A DNA stretch of 64,000 bases from Sphingomonas sp. LHG3406-1. Lineage in GTDB: Bacteria > Pseudomonadota > Alphaproteobacteria > Sphingomonadales > Sphingomonadaceae. Positions 25,299 to 33,563 of the stretch are shown piece by piece. The translations under genes were made by a program, and so were the position numbers. The stretch spans positions 2,326,001 to 2,390,000 of the forward strand of contig NZ_CP069128.1 in the NCBI RefSeq assembly GCF_029637485.1, read 5' to 3'. The notes under the pieces are model-generated. The model had not been told where the DNA came from. It saw only the letters and a program-made list of their open reading frames with translations, and made no database searches. Each line of letters opens with the position of its first letter. The stretch's first letter is position 1.

Positions 25299-25676
25299 AT
25301 GCGATGCGTGCTTGCCGCCCTTGTCCTTCTCGCCGCCGCCATGCCGGCCGCTGCAGCGCCCGCAGGATCGGCGCAGAACTTCCTCGAGCGCGCGGACCGG
25401 CTGATCGGCAAGGGGCCGCTCGCCCTGTTCGACGGCGACTACAAGCGTCTCAGCCGTGAGGGCGAGGCGGCGGGCGTCAGCATCAGGCTCGAACGCGAGG
25501 CGGCCGAGCGCGAGGGCCGGCCGATCCTTTATTGCAGCCCCAAGCCGCGCGCCGAACTCGGCAACATGGAATTCATTGCGGCGCTTCGGAAGATCCCGCA
25601 GGCCGACCGCCAGCGCATGAGCCTTCGCGCGGCCATGCTGCTGGTGCTTCAGCGCAAATATCCTTGCCGGCGCTGA
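25299..25676 (+). CDS. Secreted small protein with conserved Cys pair, paralogue 1
   Basis: Unrecognised function. From ATG 25299 the product is 125 aa with a signal peptide (MRCVLAALVLLAAAMPAAAA). The mature part shares a pattern with the next gene: F-L-x-RA-x-x-L-x-x-KGPLALFDGDYKRL, REAAEREGR, YCSP, and a C-terminal RAAMLLVLQRKYPCR, so one cysteine in the middle and one at the end probably pair. An alternative start at 25281 adds six residues. It lies 23 bp upstream of its paralogue, suggesting tandem duplication. Related periplasmic proteins of unknown role occur in sphingomonads (from memory). Confidence 0.75.
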   Translation: MRCVLAALVLLAAAMPAAAAPAGSAQNFLERADRLIGKGPLALFDGDYKRLSREGEAAGVSIRLEREAAEREGRPILYCSPKPRAELGNMEFIAALRKIPQADRQRMSLRAAMLLVLQRKYPCRR

Positions 25677-25698
25677 CCGGCTCACCCCGGGGGGGAAC

Positions 25699-26088
25699 AT
25701 GTCCATGAAGAAGAGCTTGCTTGCACTCGCCCTGACCGCCGTGGTCGCGACGCCAGCAATGGCTGCGTCGATGACCCTCCACCAGTTCGTCGCCCGCGGC
25801 ACGGCGCTGGAAAAGAAGGGGCCGATGGCGCTGTTCCACCGCGGCGAGATCAAGGCCCTGCAGACCGAGATGTTGAGCGCCGGCAAGCAGGTGCGCGAGG
25901 AGCGGATGGCGGCCGAGAAGGCGGGCCGCAAGCCGACCTATTGCCCGCCGGCCGAGGGCAAGGGCGTAAAGATGGGCGCGCAGGAGGTGCTGAAGGAACT
26001 CCGCCTCGTCGCCGCGACCCAGCCGAAGAATGCCACCGTCGCCGACGGCTGGCGCGCCATGCTGGTGAAGAAGTTCCCCTGCCGCTGA
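25699..26088 (+). CDS. Secreted small protein with conserved Cys pair, paralogue 2
   Basis: 129 aa; signal peptide MKKSLLALALTAVVATPAMAA. Shares with the preceding gene F-V-ARGTALEKKGPMALFHRGEIKAL, ERMAAEKAGR, YCPP and the C-terminal RAMLVKKFPCR. Two cysteines in equivalent places support an intramolecular disulfide. A G-rich ribosome site (GGGGGG at about 25689-25695) stands next to two possible ATGs: 25699 and 25705; the latter has better spacing. Convergent with the DUF3667 gene (4 bp between stops). No functional clue beyond export. Confidence 0.78.
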   Translation: MSMKKSLLALALTAVVATPAMAASMTLHQFVARGTALEKKGPMALFHRGEIKALQTEMLSAGKQVREERMAAEKAGRKPTYCPPAEGKGVKMGAQEVLKELRLVAATQPKNATVADGWRAMLVKKFPCR

Positions 26089-26092
26089 CGCT

Positions 26093-27061
26093 CTACTCGA
26101 GCACGCCGAGGGCGAGGATCGCGGCGCCGAACAGCGACAGCGCGACGAACGAGAAGATCAGCAGGAGGAACGTCCGCGGCACCGCGCTCCGCCGGCGCAG
26201 CCCGTAGGCGCCCTTGAGCTGGCGATACATGTGGACGGGAGGCACCAGCAGCAGCCACGGAACCCACGCGCTCGCCCCGACCACCACCATCAGGCTGCCG
26301 AGCAGGATAAGGATCATCATGAAGGACAGGGAATAGGTCACGAACACCGCATGATCGAAGACATGGCGCCGGCGGAATGGGAACAGCAGGAACATGAAGG
26401 GTAGCGAGAGCGGGATCAGCGCCCAGCTGTACTTGGACGCCGCTTCCTGGACATGGTTCATGAACTGGCGCGGATCGCGTGCGACCTTCTTGAGGCCGTT
26501 GACGAGCCATGGCGGCGCGTCGTTCGGCGCGTTGTCGAGCTGGGTCGAGAACCGCCCGTTCAGGACATTGTCCATTCCCTGGATCTCCTCGCGCTTGGCG
26601 GCAATCTTCCGGTCGAGTTCGGCGGTGGGTGCCTTGGCGCGGACCGCCTCGGCCCGCTGCCGGTCGAGTTCGGCAAGCTCGGTGCGGCTCACCTCGGCGA
26701 TCTCGGCCAGCCCGTTGACCTTGAAGCCGTCCATGCCGGTGCCGGTGAAACCCAGCGCCGCGAACATCAGGAACACGCTGAACAGGTAGAGCGCGATGGG
26801 CGAGATGAAGCGCGCGCGCTCGCCCTCGACATAGCGCCGGGTCAGATCGCCCGGGCACCAGAAGAGCATCGGCTGGGTGCGCCAGAAGCGGCTCTCGAAA
26901 TTGAACAGCCCGGCGACGAGATCGCTGAAGAAGGCGGCGAGCGAGCGGTGGATTCGCGCCTTCTGGCCGCAGGACGCGCAGAAGGGGCCGGTCAGCGGCG
27001 TCGCGCAGTTCAGGCATCGACCCTGCTTGTCGGCCGCAAGTGCCGGCTCGAGCGCGTTCAT
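26093..27061 (-). CDS. DUF3667 membrane protein with N-terminal zinc ribbon
   Basis: 322 aa, function unknown. The N-terminus has two CxxC knuckles (RCLNCATPLTGPFCASCGQK, residues about 15-34) that should bind zinc, followed by a first membrane span (ISPIALYLFSVFLMFAALGF), a long helical, charged loop (ELAELDRQRAEAVRAK...), and three more spans in the C-terminal half (WALIPLSLPFMFLLFPF; YSLSFMMILILLGSLMVVV; FLLLIFSFVALSLFGAAIL). This is the DUF3667 architecture. ATG 27061 is chosen because the zinc ribbon starts there; the frame continues upstream into the nadD promoter region. Divergent from nadD. Confidence 0.88.
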   Translation of the reverse strand: MNALEPALAADKQGRCLNCATPLTGPFCASCGQKARIHRSLAAFFSDLVAGLFNFESRFWRTQPMLFWCPGDLTRRYVEGERARFISPIALYLFSVFLMFAALGFTGTGMDGFKVNGLAEIAEVSRTELAELDRQRAEAVRAKAPTAELDRKIAAKREEIQGMDNVLNGRFSTQLDNAPNDAPPWLVNGLKKVARDPRQFMNHVQEAASKYSWALIPLSLPFMFLLFPFRRRHVFDHAVFVTYSLSFMMILILLGSLMVVVGASAWVPWLLLVPPVHMYRQLKGAYGLRRRSAVPRTFLLLIFSFVALSLFGAAILALGVLE

Positions 27062-27125
27062 GATCAACCCCCAGTCGATGCCGGCAGAGTGACAGAGGTG
27101 CCGCGGCGCTGCTAGCCCCCGGCGC

Positions 27126-27785
27126 ATGACCCGGTGCATCGGCCTCCTCGGCGGAAGCTTCAACCCGGCCCATCGCGCCCACCGTGCGATGAGCCTGGCG
27201 GCGATCCGCGCGCTCGGGCTGGACGAGGTGTGGTGGCTGGTCAGCCCCGGCAATCCGCTGAAGCCGAAGGGCGGCATGGCACCCTATGCGGCGCGGCTGG
27301 GCTCGGCCCGGGCGATGGCACGGGGCACGAGGATAAGGGTCAGCGACATCGAGCGGCGGCTCGGCACCGTCTACACCGCCGACACAATGCGCGCGCTCGT
27401 CCGCCGCTACCCCCGGCACCGCTTCATCTGGCTGATGGGGGAGGACACTGTGGCGCAATTCCATCAGTGGAAGGCATGGCGTCGACTGGCCGCAACCGTG
27501 CCGATTGCCGTCATGTCGCGACCGGGGTATGATGACGATGCTCGCACGGCCCGCGTCGCGAGCTGGCTCAGGCGCTTCGTCCGGCCCGGCAGCCAGCAGA
27601 AGGAATGGACGCGTTGGAGTGCCCCGGCGATCGTCTATCTGCGGCTTCCGCCCGATCGAACGTCCGCCACGCAGCTCCGCGCCGCCGACCCTCTTTGGCA
27701 TCAACGTTACGGCTCGGCTCCGAAACGGAGTTCGCGCGTTTTAACCCATGACAGCAACAGGAGAGACCTTGTCCGACACCCCTGA
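27126..27785 (+). CDS. nadD: Nicotinate-nucleotide adenylyltransferase
   Basis: Joins nicotinate mononucleotide to AMP to form deamido-NAD in NAD synthesis. 219 aa. The nucleotidyltransferase fold shows GLLGGSFNPAHRAHR (the GSFxPxHxxH motif that contacts ATP), EVWWLVSPGNPLK, FIWLMGEDTVAQFHQW, and near the end the ISSTxIR-equivalent RTSATQLR. The last 38 bases overlap the start of rsfS. nadD-rsfS-rlmH is a conserved order in alphaproteobacteria and links NAD synthesis genes with ribosome maturation genes. Confidence 0.96.
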   Translation: MTRCIGLLGGSFNPAHRAHRAMSLAAIRALGLDEVWWLVSPGNPLKPKGGMAPYAARLGSARAMARGTRIRVSDIERRLGTVYTADTMRALVRRYPRHRFIWLMGEDTVAQFHQWKAWRRLAATVPIAVMSRPGYDDDARTARVASWLRRFVRPGSQQKEWTRWSAPAIVYLRLPPDRTSATQLRAADPLWHQRYGSAPKRSSRVLTHDSNRRDLVRHP

Positions 27786-28155
27786 ACAGGCCGGCCTTCG
27801 CACGCCGGCCAGCGTCGATGACCTCCACGCCGCGGTGATGCGCAGCCTGGACGACGATCAGGCCCTCGACATCGTCTCCATCCCGCTCGCCGGCAAGTCC
27901 AGCATCGCCGACCACATGGTGATCGCCAGCGGCCGCTCGACCCGGCAGGTGGCGAGCATGGCGACCAAGCTCGCCGACCGGCTGAAACAGGAATATGGCA
28001 AGTTGTGCCGGATCGAGGGCCTGCCCACCGCCGACTGGGTGTTGATCGACGCCGACGACATCATCGTCCACCTCTTCCGCCCGGAAGTGCGAAGCTTCTA
28101 CAATCTTGAGCGCATGTGGGCGTTCGGCGACGAGAAGGCGGTCGCGGCGGGGTGA
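27748..28155 (+). CDS. rsfS: Ribosomal silencing factor RsfS
   Basis: Binds ribosomal protein L14 and keeps the large subunit from joining when nutrients are short. 135 aa from ATG 27748; an alternative TTG 27769 has an AGGAGA site just upstream and gives 128 aa. The RsfS fold is clear: DDQALDIVSIPLAGKSSIADHMVIASGRSTRQV (shown by GKSSIADHMVIASGRS), LKQEYGKLCRIEGLPTADWVLID, and IIVHLFRPEVRSFYNLERMW. The 38-bp overlap with nadD suggests coupled translation. A REP-like repeat region separates it from rlmH. Confidence 0.95.
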   Translation: MTATGETLSDTPEQAGLRTPASVDDLHAAVMRSLDDDQALDIVSIPLAGKSSIADHMVIASGRSTRQVASMATKLADRLKQEYGKLCRIEGLPTADWVLIDADDIIVHLFRPEVRSFYNLERMWAFGDEKAVAAG

Positions 28156-28169
28156 AACTTGCCGCGAAA

Positions 28170-28250
28170 GGCGCTTCGACGTCGCGCTCTGCACTCCGCT
28201 CAGGACCAACGATCCTTGCTTCGTTCGCCCTGAGCGAAGTCGAAGGGCGC
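28170..28250. repeat. REP-like imperfect inverted repeat before rlmH
   Basis: A degenerate left half (GCGCTTCGAC ... CCGCTCAGGA, 28170-28205) mirrors the right half (CCCTGAGCGAAGTCGAAGGG, 28228-28247); inner arms CGCCCT/AGGGCG (28226-28231, 28244-28249) are perfect. The GAGCGAAGTCG core also occurs at 9594-9610. Fits a dispersed extragenic palindrome. Confidence 0.65.
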
Positions 28251-28262
28251 TTCCCGTCCTAG

Positions 28263-28685
28263 ATGCTCCTCCACATCATCGCACGCGGCAAGATCGGGCG
28301 TTCGCCCGAGGCTGAGCTGGTTGATCGCTATCTGAAAAGGCTGACTTGGCCGACGAAGCTAACCGAGCTTCCGGACCGCGGCGGGGCGCTTCCGCCGTCG
28401 GCGAGCCCATGCGTCACCGTCCTCCTCGACGAACGCGGCAAGGCGCTGGCGTCGAGCGAGCTTGCGGCAAGGCTGGAGCGCTGGCGCGACGACGGCATGC
28501 GCGAATGCCGTTTCCTGATTGGTGCCGCCGACGGCCATTCGGACGAGGAACTCGCCTCGGCCGACCTGCTGCTCAGCTTCGGCCCCGCGACCTGGCCGCA
28601 CATGATGGCGCGGGCGATGCTGACCGAGCAGCTCTACCGCGCCACGAGCTGGCTTGCCGGCCATCCCTATCACCGGCAAGGCTAG
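28263..28685 (+). CDS. rlmH: 23S rRNA (pseudouridine1915-N3)-methyltransferase RlmH
   Basis: SPOUT methyltransferase of 140 aa acting on helix 69 of 23S rRNA in the assembled ribosome. The start MLLHIIARGKIGRSPEAELVDRYLKRL (shown by IIARGKIGRSPE), the SAM-binding VTVLLDERGKALAS, the FLIGAADGHSDE knot segment and the C-terminal ARAMLTEQLYRATSWLAGHPYHR are diagnostic, including the terminal YHR that contacts substrate. Follows rsfS and precedes the EnvC-like gene by 3 bp. Confidence 0.96.
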   Translation: MLLHIIARGKIGRSPEAELVDRYLKRLTWPTKLTELPDRGGALPPSASPCVTVLLDERGKALASSELAARLERWRDDGMRECRFLIGAADGHSDEELASADLLLSFGPATWPHMMARAMLTEQLYRATSWLAGHPYHRQG

Positions 28686-28688
28686 GCC

Positions 28689-29801
28689 ATGCGCCGCCTG
28701 CTCGTCCTCGCACTGAGCCCCATGCTCCTTTCGGCCGCCAATCCGGTGGCACTCGCACGGCAGGAAGCGGACGCTGCGGCGGCCGAGCAGCAGCGGCTCG
28801 AGCGCGCGGCGGCGGCGGCCCGGGGCGAGGCGGCACGGGCGGCGGCGGATGCGGCGGCGGCGGCGCAGGAAGTGCTGGCGATCGACGCGCGAATCGCGCT
28901 CGCGGAGGCGGAACTGGTGCAGGTGGAGCGGCAGAAGCAGCTGCTCGACGCCCGGCTGGCCGAGGCGCGGCGGCCGGCCTCCGCGCTGTTGGCGGGCCTC
29001 GCCGAAGCGGGACGGCGCCCGGCGTGGCTGGTGCTGGCGGGCGCGGGTCAGGCCGAAGAGCAGGTGCGGCTGGCGGCGCTGGTGCGGACGCTCGGCCCCG
29101 AGGTGGAGCGACGCTCGGAGGCGCTGCGCCGGCAGGCCGAACTGGCTGGAGCGGTGGCCGGTCGGCAACGCGCGCTTCGCCAGCAGCTCGACCGCGACCG
29201 GCAGGCATCGGCCGCGGCACGGCAGCGCTTCGCCGAGCGGGAGAAGGCAGCGCTCGCCGCGGCTGCCGAGCGCGGTGCGGAGGCGCTTGCGGCAGGCGAT
29301 GCGGTGCTCGCCCGCGGCGAGCGGCTGGCGGGGCTGACGAGCGAAGGGGAGCAGCGCCGCGCGGCGCGCAATCTTGCCGCGGCGCTGGCCAGACTACCGG
29401 CGGCCGAGCCGCGCCCGGTGGCACCCGAAGGCAATTCGGCGAGACGCCCGATCGACTGGACCGTTCCGGTGAGCGGGCCGGTGACGGCGGGGCTCGGCGA
29501 ACTGCAGGGCAATGGGGTCCGCACCCGCGGCCTCACCATCGCTTCGGCACGCGGCACCCAGGTCGTCGCGCCGGCAGACGGAAAAATCGCCTTCGCCGGT
29601 CCTTTCCGGCGCCGCGAAGGCGTGGTGATCGTCGATCACGGCGGCGGCTGGCGCACCCTGCTGACCGATGTCCGGCCGAGCGTCCGAGTCGGGGACCGGG
29701 TGACCCGCGGGCAGGCAATCGGCCGGGCACTGGGGCCGATCACCGCGGAATTGTTCCAGGGCGGCACGGCGGAGCCCGCGGCCCTGCTTTCTCGTTCGTG
29801 A
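28689..29801 (+). CDS. EnvC-like murein hydrolase activator (degenerate M23)
   Basis: Periplasmic protein of 370 aa. A signal sequence (MRRLLVLALSPMLLSAANPVALA) precedes about 200 residues of alanine/arginine/glutamate-rich coiled coil and a C-terminal LytM/M23 fold (TVPVSGPVTAGLGEL, GTQVVAPADGKIAFAGPFRRREGVVIVDHGGGWRTLL). The M23 zinc ligands are missing: the HxxxD position reads VRTRGLTIA, and the HxH position reads WRTLLTD. This is what is seen in EnvC, which activates amidases at the division septum instead of cutting peptidoglycan. The next gene, a CtpA-type protease, is the usual neighbour. Confidence 0.9.
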   Translation: MRRLLVLALSPMLLSAANPVALARQEADAAAAEQQRLERAAAAARGEAARAAADAAAAAQEVLAIDARIALAEAELVQVERQKQLLDARLAEARRPASALLAGLAEAGRRPAWLVLAGAGQAEEQVRLAALVRTLGPEVERRSEALRRQAELAGAVAGRQRALRQQLDRDRQASAAARQRFAEREKAALAAAAERGAEALAAGDAVLARGERLAGLTSEGEQRRAARNLAAALARLPAAEPRPVAPEGNSARRPIDWTVPVSGPVTAGLGELQGNGVRTRGLTIASARGTQVVAPADGKIAFAGPFRRREGVVIVDHGGGWRTLLTDVRPSVRVGDRVTRGQAIGRALGPITAELFQGGTAEPAALLSRS

Positions 29802-29878
29802 GGATGGACAAGCCATCCTCATCGCCCGTTCATGAGCGGCGCTGTTAAGTCCGCGCTCAAATCGCTAAGGTCAGACTC

Positions 29879-31201
29879 ATGATCCGCAAGCTCCTGCCTC
29901 CCCTCGCGCTCGTCGGGGCACTCGCCCTCCTCCCCGTCGCCACCGCAACCCAGGCGGCCGCCGACGCGGACACCTTCAAGGAGCTCGAAACCTTCATGGG
30001 GGTGTTCGAGCGGGTGCGTGCCAATTACGTCGACAAGGTCGACGACCACACCCTGATCAAGGGCGCGATCGACGGCATGCTCGCCAGCCTCGATCCGCAC
30101 AGCTCCTACCTCGAAGCCTCGGACTTCAACCAGCTGCGGACCACCACCGACGGCAATTACGGCGGTCTCGGCCTGTCGGTCACGCAGGAGGACGGGACGG
30201 TCAAGGTGATCAGCCCGACCGAGGACACGCCGGCCGACCGCGCCGGGATCAAGGCCGGCGACTACATCACCCACCTCGACGGCGAGCTGCTCTATGGCCT
30301 CGACCTCGACGCGTCGGTCGACAAGATGCGCGGCCCTCCGGGATCGAGCATCAAGCTGACCATCGTTCGTCCGGGCCGCGACAAGCCGTTCGACGTGACC
30401 CTGCGCCGCGAGCGGATCGAGCTTCGGCCGGTCAAGTGGGAGATCAAGGAGGGCGTCGGGGTCCTCAACATCAATCAGTTCTCGGCCAATGTCGGCGAGC
30501 AGGTCGCCGCCGCGCTGACCGCAATGGACAAGGCCGCCGGCGGCAAGCCGATCGGCTATGTCGTCGACCTGCGCAGCAATCCGGGCGGCCTCCTCGATCA
30601 GGCGGTGACCGTCAGCGACGCCTTCCTCGACCGCGGCGAGATCGTCAGCGAGCGCGGCCGGGCCAAGGACGACATCGAGCGCTTCTATGCGCGGCCGGGC
30701 GACCTGGCTGGTGGTCGTCCGATCGTGGTGCTGGTCGATGCCGGTTCGGCAAGCGCGGCGGAGATCGTCGCCGGCGCGCTGCAGGACCATCGCCGGGCGA
30801 TCGTCATGGGCGAGCGCAGCTTCGGCAAGGGCTCGGTCCAGACCGTCATCCAGCTCGACCAGCAGAGCGCGCTGCGGCTGACCACGGCGCGCTACTACAC
30901 GCCCTCGGGCAAGTCTGTGCAGGCGGGCGGGATCGATCCCGACATTATCGTGCCGCAGCTGTCGGACCCCGACTACAAGGACCGGCCGACCGTTCGCGAG
31001 GCGGACCTCCGCCGCCACCTGATCGCGCAGAACAAGGTCGACGACAAACTGCTGGAGAAGGACGAGACGGTCGATCCGCGCTTCAGCCTGACCGCCGCCG
31101 AGCTCGAGAAGAAGGGGGTCAAGGACTTCCAGCTCGACTATGCGGTCAAGTCGCTGAAGCGGCTCGCCGCGGGGCCGACGGGGCTTCCCAAGGCGCGCTG
31201 A
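29879..31201 (+). CDS. ctpA: S41 family C-terminal processing peptidase (CtpA)
   Basis: Periplasmic serine protease, 440 aa. Signal peptide MIRKLLPPLALVGALALLPVATATQA; a helical N-part (FERVRANYVDKVDDHTLIKGAIDGMLASLDPHSSYL, shown by SLDPHSSYL), a PDZ domain (GGLGLSVTQEDGTVKVISPT...PADRAGIKAGDYI), and the tail-specific protease core: VVDLRSNPGG, the nucleophile serine in GSASAAEI and the general-base lysine in ERSFGKGSVQ. Such proteases trim cell-wall hydrolases or other envelope proteins with help from TPR adaptors. The stop TGA overlaps the dsbB ATG by one base. Confidence 0.95.
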   Translation: MIRKLLPPLALVGALALLPVATATQAAADADTFKELETFMGVFERVRANYVDKVDDHTLIKGAIDGMLASLDPHSSYLEASDFNQLRTTTDGNYGGLGLSVTQEDGTVKVISPTEDTPADRAGIKAGDYITHLDGELLYGLDLDASVDKMRGPPGSSIKLTIVRPGRDKPFDVTLRRERIELRPVKWEIKEGVGVLNINQFSANVGEQVAAALTAMDKAAGGKPIGYVVDLRSNPGGLLDQAVTVSDAFLDRGEIVSERGRAKDDIERFYARPGDLAGGRPIVVLVDAGSASAAEIVAGALQDHRRAIVMGERSFGKGSVQTVIQLDQQSALRLTTARYYTPSGKSVQAGGIDPDIIVPQLSDPDYKDRPTVREADLRRHLIAQNKVDDKLLEKDETVDPRFSLTAAELEKKGVKDFQLDYAVKSLKRLAAGPTGLPKAR

Positions 31202-31701
31202 TGGACGCTCGGACGGGTGCGCTGACGATGGACCGGACGGGGCCGCTGCGGCTGGCGCAATGGCTGGCGCTGGCGGTGCCCGGCGGGCTTCTGCTCGGCG
31301 CCCTTGGCTCGCAGCACATCGGCGGGCTCAACCCGTGCGAGATGTGCTATTGGCAGCGCTGGCCGCACATGGCGGCGGTGGCGCTTGCCGGCCTGTCCTT
31401 CCTCCTGCCGAGGCAGACCCGCGCTTTGGTGCTGCTCGCCGCTCTCGCCATCGCGGCATCCGGCGCCATCGGCGTCTTCCACGCCGGCGTCGAACAGGGC
31501 TGGTGGGAAGGGCTGACGACCTGCTCGACCGTCGCCAGCGGCGCGAACTCGGACGAGCTGCTCAAGAACATCCTGGCGACTCCGCTGATCCGCTGCGACC
31601 AGATCCAGTGGAGCTTCCTTGGCCTGTCCATGGCCGCCTGGAACGCCGTCATCTCCCTCTTTTCCGCCGGAGCGATCTTATGGCTGAGCCGCAAGCGCTG
31701 A
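31201..31701 (+). CDS. dsbB: Disulfide bond formation protein B (DsbB family)
   Basis: Inner-membrane quinone reductase that re-oxidises DsbA. 166 aa with four predicted spans (LAQWLALAVPGGLLLGAL; MAAVALAGLSFLL; ALVLLAALAIAASGAIGVF; FLGLSMAAWNAVISLFSAGAIL). The first periplasmic pair is NPCEMCYWQRWPH (CxxC) and the second pair lies in the larger loop (TTCSTV ... IRCDQIQ). ATG 31201 overlaps the upstream stop; ATG 31228 is an alternative. The gene ends 22 bp inside coq7, so ctpA-dsbB-coq7 is one compact unit. Partner DsbA-like candidate in the window: the lipoprotein at 45114. Confidence 0.94.
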   Translation: MDARTGALTMDRTGPLRLAQWLALAVPGGLLLGALGSQHIGGLNPCEMCYWQRWPHMAAVALAGLSFLLPRQTRALVLLAALAIAASGAIGVFHAGVEQGWWEGLTTCSTVASGANSDELLKNILATPLIRCDQIQWSFLGLSMAAWNAVISLFSAGAILWLSRKR

Positions 31702-32237
31702 CCCCTTCGTGGAAGCCGGGCGACCGCGCGCCCGACATGCATTCGATGCTGCGCGTCGACCATGCCGGCGAATATGGCGCCACCCGCATCTATGCCGGGC
31801 AACTGGCGGTGCTGCGCGGATCGTCGCCCGCCGCGCATCTCGTCACCCACATGGCGGCGCAGGAGGAACGGCACCTTGCCCGCTTCAACCAGCTGCTGAC
31901 CGAACGGCAGGTGCGGCCGACCCTGCTGCAGCCCTTGTGGCATGTCGGCGGCTTCGCGCTCGGCGCCATGACCGCACTGATCAGCGAGAAGGCCGCCATG
32001 GCCTGCACCGAGGCGGTCGAGACCGAGATCGACCGCCATTATGCCGAGCAGCTGGAGGAACTCGGCGACCGGGACCCCGAGCTTGCCGCCGACATCCGCC
32101 AGTTCCAGGCCGAGGAACTGGAGCATCGCGATACGGCGCGCGAGCATGGTGCGCTGGAGGCCGCCGGTTACCCGGTGCTGAGCTTCGCCATTCGCTCCAT
32201 CTGCAAGGTGGCGATCGCCGCCTCCAAGCGGATCTGA
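31680..32237 (+). CDS. coq7: Demethoxyubiquinone hydroxylase Coq7
   Basis: Di-iron carboxylate enzyme for the C6 hydroxylation of demethoxyubiquinone. 185 aa. The four-helix ferritin-like core shows both iron-binding E...ExxH halves: MLRVDHAGEYGATRIY with QEERHLARF, and the second ACTEAVETEIDRHY with EELEHRDTAREHGA. The C-terminal FAIRSICKVAIAASKRI is usual for membrane association. Coq7 replaces UbiF in many alphaproteobacteria. Starts inside dsbB (22-bp overlap). Works in the same pathway as ubiG at 12194. Confidence 0.96.
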   Translation: MAEPQALTPSWKPGDRAPDMHSMLRVDHAGEYGATRIYAGQLAVLRGSSPAAHLVTHMAAQEERHLARFNQLLTERQVRPTLLQPLWHVGGFALGAMTALISEKAAMACTEAVETEIDRHYAEQLEELGDRDPELAADIRQFQAEELEHRDTAREHGALEAAGYPVLSFAIRSICKVAIAASKRI

Positions 32238-32291
32238 CCCAAGGAACGTGTCCCCGCTCCCGTGCGCTGAAGCGCTTGAAAGGACGAGATT

Positions 32292-32699
32292 ATGAAGACC
32301 CGACTCAGTCTTGCGCTCGGCGCCCTTGCAGCTAGCGGCTTCGCCGCCGCGCTTCCGGCGACTGCCCAGCAGGCTCAGCCGCAGCTGCGCACGCGCGAGA
32401 TCATCGTGTTCGGCAACGATCCCTGCCCGCGCGCCACCGACGATGAAGTGGTAGTCTGCGCCCGGCGCCCCGAGAAGGACCGCTTCCGCCTGCCAGAGGC
32501 GCTGCGCCCGACCGGCCCGCCCCAGCTGAGCCAGAGCTGGTCGGCCCGCTCCAAGGCGCTGGCGACGGTCGGCCAGACGGGTCCGGGCAGCTGTTCCGGC
32601 GTCGGCCCGGCGGGCACGGACGGCTGCGCGCTCAAGGAAATCCAGCAGGGCGTCGCCGAACGGACCGAGCAGGACACGGCCGACACGGCGCCGGAGTGA
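32292..32699 (+). CDS. Conserved exported protein of sphingomonad type
   Basis: 135 aa, function unknown. Signal peptide (MKTRLSLALGALAASGFAAALPATAQQ), then a short mature protein with the pattern REIIVFGNDPCPRATDDEVVVCARRPEKDRFRLPEALR (shown by FGNDPCPR and VVCARRPE) and a second half SWSARSKALATVGQTGPGSCSGVGPAGTDGCALK. Four cysteines suggest two disulfides. Proteins with the GNDPCP...VVCARRPE signature are frequent and poorly described in Sphingomonadales (from memory). Follows coq7 by 54 bp and is convergent with the MBL gene. Confidence 0.78.
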   Translation: MKTRLSLALGALAASGFAAALPATAQQAQPQLRTREIIVFGNDPCPRATDDEVVVCARRPEKDRFRLPEALRPTGPPQLSQSWSARSKALATVGQTGPGSCSGVGPAGTDGCALKEIQQGVAERTEQDTADTAPE

Positions 32700-32708
32700 T
32701 CACCGCGA

Positions 32709-33563
32709 CTAGCTGAAGCTTGCCGGCGGCGGTTCCCGCGTGAACTGCCGCAGCTCGCTCACGTCGTGGGCGCAGAAGATGCGGATCCCGCTTTGCTCCA
32801 GCGACAGGCGCCGCAGCCGCTCCTGATTGGCGAGGCGCGCTTCCCGGTCCACTTCCATCATCCACTGGTAGAAGCGCATGCCCGGCGGGCATTCGCGCCG
32901 CGGCCGGCCGACTTCGCCGCGGAAGAAATAGGCGTCCCCAGCGTGGAGCAGCCAGCCGGTGCCGGTGTCGACCGCGACCGCCGAATGGCCCCAGGTGTGC
33001 CCGGCGAGCGGCACCAGCAAGATCTCGGGCGGCAGGCCGGCAAGGTCGCGAACGGCATCGAAGCCCATCCACGGCTCGCCGCGCCCCGCCGGATAGAGCG
33101 CCCACTTCTCCACCTCGTCCCATTGCTGAGGGCGATAGCGGCGGGTGCCGACGAAGGCGCCGCCGCGGCCCTCGTCCGCCACTTCCTTCTCGCGTGCGAG
33201 CAGGTGGACGGTCGCCTGCGGAAAGTCCTCCAGCCCGCCGGCATGGTCGAAGTCCAGATGGGTGACGAGGATGTGCCGGACGTCGGCGGGATCATGGCCG
33301 AGCGCCCTGACCTGCGCCGCGGCGGTCTCCTCCTCCCGGAACTGGGGCTGGTTGAGGAAGCGGAAGAAGCCGGCGATTCGGCCGTGATGGGCCGCGTCCT
33401 TGCGCCCGAAACCGGTGTCGACCAGCACCAGCCCATGCTGGTCGGTTTCGATCAGCAGGCAGTGGCAGACGACATGGCCATGGACGAGCCCGCGGCTGGT
33501 GCCATCGAACAGGCGCCCACCCCATGGGCAGCAGGTTCCGCAATTGAGGTGGTGGATACGCAT
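32709..33563 (-). CDS. MBL-fold hydrolase, N-acyl homoserine lactonase-like
   Basis: 284-aa metallo-beta-lactamase-fold enzyme. Metal motif HxxxDH-type: THLDFDHAGG (H-x-D-x-D-H), then the later ligands in LAGHTWGHSAV and LLHAGDAYF, and a final histidine near AHDVSEL. The N-terminal MRIHHLNCGTCCP...VCHCLLIETDQHGLVLVDTGFG resembles AiiA-like lactonases and related proteins. No signal peptide, so cytoplasmic. It could quench quorum signals, but related proteins hydrolyse other esters or lactones. ATG 33563 has GGGGA nine bases upstream; the frame further up is the shadow of the DUF1206 gene. Confidence 0.85.
   Translation of the reverse strand: MRIHHLNCGTCCPWGGRLFDGTSRGLVHGHVVCHCLLIETDQHGLVLVDTGFGRKDAAHHGRIAGFFRFLNQPQFREEETAAAQVRALGHDPADVRHILVTHLDFDHAGGLEDFPQATVHLLAREKEVADEGRGGAFVGTRRYRPQQWDEVEKWALYPAGRGEPWMGFDAVRDLAGLPPEILLVPLAGHTWGHSAVAVDTGTGWLLHAGDAYFFRGEVGRPRRECPPGMRFYQWMMEVDREARLANQERLRRLSLEQSGIRIFCAHDVSELRQFTREPPPASFS

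Noticed and set aside
32709..33563. Calling the MBL protein a proven quorum-quenching lactonase
   Set aside because: The metal motif is shared by many hydrolases; no acyl-homoserine-lactone genes are in the window.
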